From the NCBI GenBank assembly GCA_948851665.1, contig CAQOWG010000006.1, forward strand, positions 1 through 64,000: a DNA stretch of 64,000 nucleotides, in the 5' to 3' direction. The stretch comes from an uncultured Candidatus Saccharibacteria bacterium (GTDB lineage: Bacteria; Patescibacteriota; Saccharimonadia; Saccharimonadales; Saccharimonadaceae). Positions 60,761 through 64,000 of this stretch are shown here, piece after piece. The translations under genes were made by a program, and so were the position numbers. Every line of letters begins with the position of its first letter. Position 1 is the first letter of the stretch. A model generated the notes under the pieces. The model saw only the letters and a list, made by a program, of their open reading frames with translations. It had not been told where the DNA came from and did not search any database.

Positions 60761-61942
60761 ATGAAGAGAGAAATTGTGATGTTGTCATTGATGGGCGGCC
60801 TAATGCTCGGACTGTGGGGGTGCGGGAGTAGCGGTACGGCCTTGCCGTCAGAACCAGTAGCGGAGGTAGGGTCTGAGAACGCATCAGCGTATGCCACCGA
60901 GGAGATATTACCAGAGGTGTGGTATACTGCAGATGATCTGCTGGAGATGTGGGATGCGGGAATTCTCTCAAAAGAAAAAGTTGTCGAGATGGCGGAAGCC
61001 GGACAAATGAATGACGCCACTTGCAGGGAGATGATAAGTTATATTGAGCAGGAGGAAAGATATGCCGCCATTATAGAACTCATTAGGACTAGCGATGAAG
61101 GGTGGTCTGTCGATGATCTAGTGGAGTTATATTATGCAGGCGTCATTTGGAGAGATGAAGTCATGGAAATGGCAGAGGCTGGAGAGTTTAGTGAAGAGAT
61201 TTCTAAAGACTTTTTATTCCGCATAGGTTGGGACGAAGAATCCATTGCACAGTTTGCGAATAACTTATATGGCGGGAACTCCGTGGGAAATGTTGACGTG
61301 GCGGGACTACTGACTACGCATGTGGTAGAGTTTAAGGATTATGACGGCTACGAGTTGCGCGAGACTATTCAACTGAGCCCGATTTTCACGGAAGACGACA
61401 TAGAAATAGCTTATGCACTGTGGGGAGCACTTGGTAACGATACCTCTTCTTTTCCAAGCGAAGAATCGCTGTATAATACGAGCTACTTATTAAGGGAAAT
61501 GCGTGATAGCTTCGGCTGCAATGAGTTAGAGTACATTATTGGGACCTACGCGCTAGAAAATCTAACCGATGGCTTCCCGATTACCTCTGATAACCCACGA
61601 AGCTACCAAGGGGCGCTCTCCACCAAGCAGGTTTCAGCTTTTGACGAAGAACATGACAGCAATGCGTCCCATTTTATTAACGTACGTTCTGTATCCGTGG
61701 TTATGTACTTGGATGGTGCGACCTACTACGGCGAAGGAAACTCAACCATACTCAGCAAGGCCAAAATGTATTCCGATACATGGGGTCCCTGTACCTTCAT
61801 CATCGCTTTACCAAATGGATCTACGCCTAATCTCCCGGATGGATACCGCTACGATAAGACCCTGATACTGAGCACCGGTATGTACTTCACTGATGAATAC
61901 GACCCTATTACATTGAAATATTATACAAAGGAGGTGGAATAA
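60761..61942 (+). CDS. Secreted lipoprotein with an acidic repeat, function unknown
   Basis: 393 residues. Lipobox LGLWGC near 23-28 in a signal peptide. Two copies of a repeat, YTADDLLEMWDAGILSKEK and WSVDDLVELYYAGVIWRDE, each followed by EMAEAG. C-terminal region with VVMYLDGATYYGEG. Strong Shine-Dalgarno (AAAGGAGGAAG). No family recognised. Style differs from the neighbours (longer leader, lipobox, repeats), so acquisition from another bacterium is possible. Confidence 0.65.
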   Translation: MKREIVMLSLMGGLMLGLWGCGSSGTALPSEPVAEVGSENASAYATEEILPEVWYTADDLLEMWDAGILSKEKVVEMAEAGQMNDATCREMISYIEQEERYAAIIELIRTSDEGWSVDDLVELYYAGVIWRDEVMEMAEAGEFSEEISKDFLFRIGWDEESIAQFANNLYGGNSVGNVDVAGLLTTHVVEFKDYDGYELRETIQLSPIFTEDDIEIAYALWGALGNDTSSFPSEESLYNTSYLLREMRDSFGCNELEYIIGTYALENLTDGFPITSDNPRSYQGALSTKQVSAFDEEHDSNASHFINVRSVSVVMYLDGATYYGEGNSTILSKAKMYSDTWGPCTFIIALPNGSTPNLPDGYRYDKTLILSTGMYFTDEYDPITLKYYTKEVE

Positions 61943-61944
61943 TT

Positions 61945-62319
61945 ATGGCAGTATCAATGCATAGACTTCAAGCTGATGATGAGCTATTTTGGATTCACAG
62001 ACTCAAGAAAGGGCAAACGCCTGAGCCTGAGTGGGCGTATGTGCCGGCTGAAGAAAAGTATGATGAAAACGCCTTGAAGAATATTCTTCGGGAATGGTAT
62101 GGGCGACATTGTTGCCCTGCATGTGGCAAACCATTTTTCTTTATCTGGTCAGCATGGAACTGTCATCCAAATGCATCAGCTTATTACGTTTGGAAAAGGT
62201 TCGCACATAAAGGTCCGGCTGGTGCCGCATCACTGTCGGATTTGATCAGAGCTGAGGTTTCTAACCCCTATGACTCTCTTGGTGGCGGTTATTACGGCGG
62301 TGGTCCTTTTGGATTGTAA
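61945..62319 (+). CDS. Small zinc-knuckle-like protein
   Basis: 124 residues with one HCCPACGKPFFF segment (C-x2-C) and a NCHP further on, then a Gly-rich end. Shine-Dalgarno AAAGGAGG lies in the end of the lipoprotein gene, so they form a two-gene operon. Function unknown; cytoplasmic by absence of a signal. Confidence 0.6.
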   Translation: MAVSMHRLQADDELFWIHRLKKGQTPEPEWAYVPAEEKYDENALKNILREWYGRHCCPACGKPFFFIWSAWNCHPNASAYYVWKRFAHKGPAGAASLSDLIRAEVSNPYDSLGGGYYGGGPFGL

Positions 62320-62412
62320 AAGTTTTACCGAATTACGGGTAGGGTGGCGCACGGCGCTAGATCAGGTAGATTGCCTCGAAGTAGATTTGGGTCGTCTCAC
62401 TAGAACGACCCG

Positions 62413-62431
62413 GCGCAAACTTGCGCTTTTT
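62413..62431 (+). terminator. Terminator of the lipoprotein operon
   Basis: GCGCA (62413-62417), AACT, TGCGC (62422-62426), then TTTTT. A GGGTCGT/ACGACCC hairpin just ahead may add to it. Confidence 0.7.
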
Positions 62432-62495
62432 ACTCGTCGAATTTGAGCCCCAACGGAATATCAGTTATTTCCGTCGCTCACCCCTCCAAAAATAT

Positions 62496-62522
62496 ACCCT
62501 CCATCGCTGGAGGGTTATTTTT
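62496..62522. terminator. Convergent-end terminator
   Basis: ACCCTCCA (62496-62503), TCGC, TGGAGGGT (62508-62515), then TATTTTTT, ending at the stop of the minus-strand gene. Confidence 0.85.
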
Positions 62523-64000
62523 TATCGGATACGGCGACCATTTCTGGCCGCATCGGATTCTAATTGTGCCCTTTCTGCGTCGGAAACCCTGAACATCTCT
62601 GGAACGTCTTGTTGGTCGCTTTGATTATTTGAACCACCTTGCCCACCTTGATTACCCTGGTCAATCTGCATCGAAGCCGGATCAAACGTGTAGGATGTAC
62701 CAGCTTTGCTATTAATCTTATTAATGATCATCTTTATGCGCCGTGTTTCGCCCTCACCGTAGAGATGACTACTGCCGGCAGCGTCTTGGATATTCTGGCC
62801 AAGCTGCATCAACGCATTAGTATCATTAGTGCCATCAACAAATCGTGCGAGATTTTCAAGGCTACCTTGCCCCAAACCAGTAATGACGCTAGAGTGTCCT
62901 GGCATGGAAGCACCGTAGCTTGCGATGCCCTGCACAAAACCCTTTTCTGCCGCCTTAAGGTCATTAGCGATAAGTTCATCGTTAAGAGCTTGCGTAGCGT
63001 TCCCAACTAATGTCCGAGCATTATCCGCTCCAATTTCTCCAGCCTGCAAAGCCGCATAACCGCGCTGCAGGGCACCGGGCGTAGCCTTGTTCATACCAGC
63101 CGCAGTGAAGCCAGCAAGCTTAGCATCGTAAGCCGAACGATAGCCGTCAGCCGTTCTACGAAAGGAACTAAGCTTGCTGAAGTCACCGTTGGCAAAATCG
63201 TTCATAGCGACATTAAAGCCCTTATCGGTACCATTAAGCTCTTTACCGTAACGAGTAGCGAGACCTGCCGAGAGTTTGCTGATGGCTTGCCCCTTATTGG
63301 CGTTCCAGCTGCCCTTATGGTTCGTAGCATAGCGCGCAAAACTTTGTTGCAAAAGATCTTGCCCTGGTGCACCCTTTTCCATGGCCATTTCCTCAAGTGC
63401 GCGTAGCTGACTCTGCAATTGAATATTATTTGGATCGTTGCCATACTCTTCCAAAAGTTTATCATGCTCAGCAACAATCGCTGCCTCTGTAGCCATTCTA
63501 GGGTCGTCACGGAAAAGTGCCTTGGCACCAGATACACGTTCTTCAAAATCTTTAGTAGCGAGGTTCCCCATGAGCTGCGCCTTCCGCGCCTGGTCCCTAG
63601 ACAGTAATTTGCGACCATTATAAGATTCTCCTATCAAATCCTCCCGACGTACTTTATCGGCTCTAGCATAAGCAAGGGAACGCTTGCGTTGTCCACTTTT
63701 ACTGTAAGCATTCAAGCCAACCGCCTTCCTAACTCTGCTCCAACGGTCGAGATTACGTACAGTCCTCTCATCGCGTTGCGCCGCTAATTCGCGCTGCCTG
63801 CTGCGGAAGCCCTCGGAACCACGGATAGCGCCAGTCAGCCTACCGCCCATTCCTCTACCGAAGTTACTTAGCCTAGCACCAAGTTGACCGATAGCGTTAA
63901 GCGACGTGCGTACCAACGTAGGTATGAAAAAGAATGGCACGACCGATAATAGCATAGCTGTCAGCGTAAACATGAATTTTTGGTTACCTGGGTCACCAAG
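62522..64000 (-). CDS. VirB6/TrbL-like membrane protein, C-terminal part (runs off the right edge)
   Basis: At least 492 residues; the frame has no stop up to the window edge, so the Met at 63973 is probably internal (it is preceded by LGDPGNQKF). Hydrophobic segment MFTLTAMLLSVVPFFFIPTL, then a long basic and Ala/Gln/Gly-rich cytoplasmic-looking tail (GQLGARLSNFGRGMGG, RKRSLAYARADKVRRED) ending in a Gln/Gly/Asn-rich stretch. The opening matches the last membrane helices and tail of type IV secretion VirB6/TrbL-like proteins in CPR genomes. The long soluble tail is unusual. Confidence 0.55.
   Translation of the reverse strand, partial: LGDPGNQKFMFTLTAMLLSVVPFFFIPTLVRTSLNAIGQLGARLSNFGRGMGGRLTGAIRGSEGFRSRQRELAAQRDERTVRNLDRWSRVRKAVGLNAYSKSGQRKRSLAYARADKVRREDLIGESYNGRKLLSRDQARKAQLMGNLATKDFEERVSGAKALFRDDPRMATEAAIVAEHDKLLEEYGNDPNNIQLQSQLRALEEMAMEKGAPGQDLLQQSFARYATNHKGSWNANKGQAISKLSAGLATRYGKELNGTDKGFNVAMNDFANGDFSKLSSFRRTADGYRSAYDAKLAGFTAAGMNKATPGALQRGYAALQAGEIGADNARTLVGNATQALNDELIANDLKAAEKGFVQGIASYGASMPGHSSVITGLGQGSLENLARFVDGTNDTNALMQLGQNIQDAAGSSHLYGEGETRRIKMIINKINSKAGTSYTFDPASMQIDQGNQGGQGGSNNQSDQQDVPEMFRVSDAERAQLESDAARNGRRIR

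Noticed and set aside
1..64000. CRISPR array or Cas genes
   Set aside because: No regularly spaced repeats with spacers and no Cas-like proteins seen.

Overview
The window looks like a genome segment of a Candidatus Saccharibacteria (TM7, Patescibacteria/CPR) bacterium. The evidence is small proteins, TGA used as a stop (several genes end in TGA), scattered biosynthesis, a type IV pilus gene set next to a VirB6-like membrane protein, a HTH-MurA fusion, and many genes whose ATG lies 6-7 nt after an extended -10 box, implying leaderless mRNAs. This assignment is from gene content only, not from a database search.

Left flank (1-6374): 5' end of a PilB/GspE-like ATPase, a secreted protein, a TM2-domain protein, an Erm/KsgA-like methyltransferase, a DUF1653 protein, two Nudix hydrolases, a nucleotide-sugar-fold protein, a DHH phosphoesterase, and tRNA-Arg(UCG) and tRNA-Arg(CCG).

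Integrative element (6369-20736, about 14.35 kb): inserted at the 3' end of tRNA-Arg(CCG) and bounded by an 18-bp direct repeat. It carries a large serine recombinase, a second protein made only of the recombinase DNA-binding domain, a primase/Toprim/ATPase replication protein, a GIY-YIG/helicase/N6-methyltransferase fusion with a separate M-type subunit, a CdiA-like PD-(D/E)xK nuclease, a PIN/ImmA-like pair, a terminase-small-subunit-like HTH protein and several tiny genes. Two leaders in it fold on paper into hairpin-loop pseudoknots followed by a hairpin that buries the Shine-Dalgarno. The one before the GIY-YIG/helicase gene is very elaborate (five nested helices plus a 10-bp pseudoknot, beginning at the predicted transcription start) and is the best candidate here for something undescribed. 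attP lies inside the recombinase reading frame, so integration swaps the last 31 codons of that gene for tRNA antisense sequence; the displaced 3' end is still readable at the other edge of the element.

Middle (20757-39283): a GH25 lysozyme, a resident helicase/methyltransferase pair distantly like the one in the element, thioredoxin- and rhodanese-like membrane proteins, an ECF folate transporter with a structured leader, tRNA-Lys, murB-folD, a DUF362 protein, a transglutaminase-like protein, a TfoX-N protein, lepA, tilS, an LD-carboxypeptidase, galU and HTH-murA.

Right part (39284-64000): a 434-bp gap with three 12-bp-spaced DnaA-type boxes and repeated TTGTA-N5-TACAA operators ahead of recA-recX, then a PRC-barrel protein, gpmI, an agmatine deiminase pathway (aguB-aguD-aguA), ruvB, a Nudix gene, thyA, a three-domain nucleotidyltransferase/deaminase/HIT fusion, rubrerythrin, a pilin operon with a large surface protein, an FtsB-like protein, tRNA-Ile(CAU), a lipoprotein pair and the 3' part of a VirB6/TrbL-like gene. 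The same TTGTA-N5-TACAA operator sits before the pilus operon, which hints that recA and the pilus share a regulon (competence or DNA damage).
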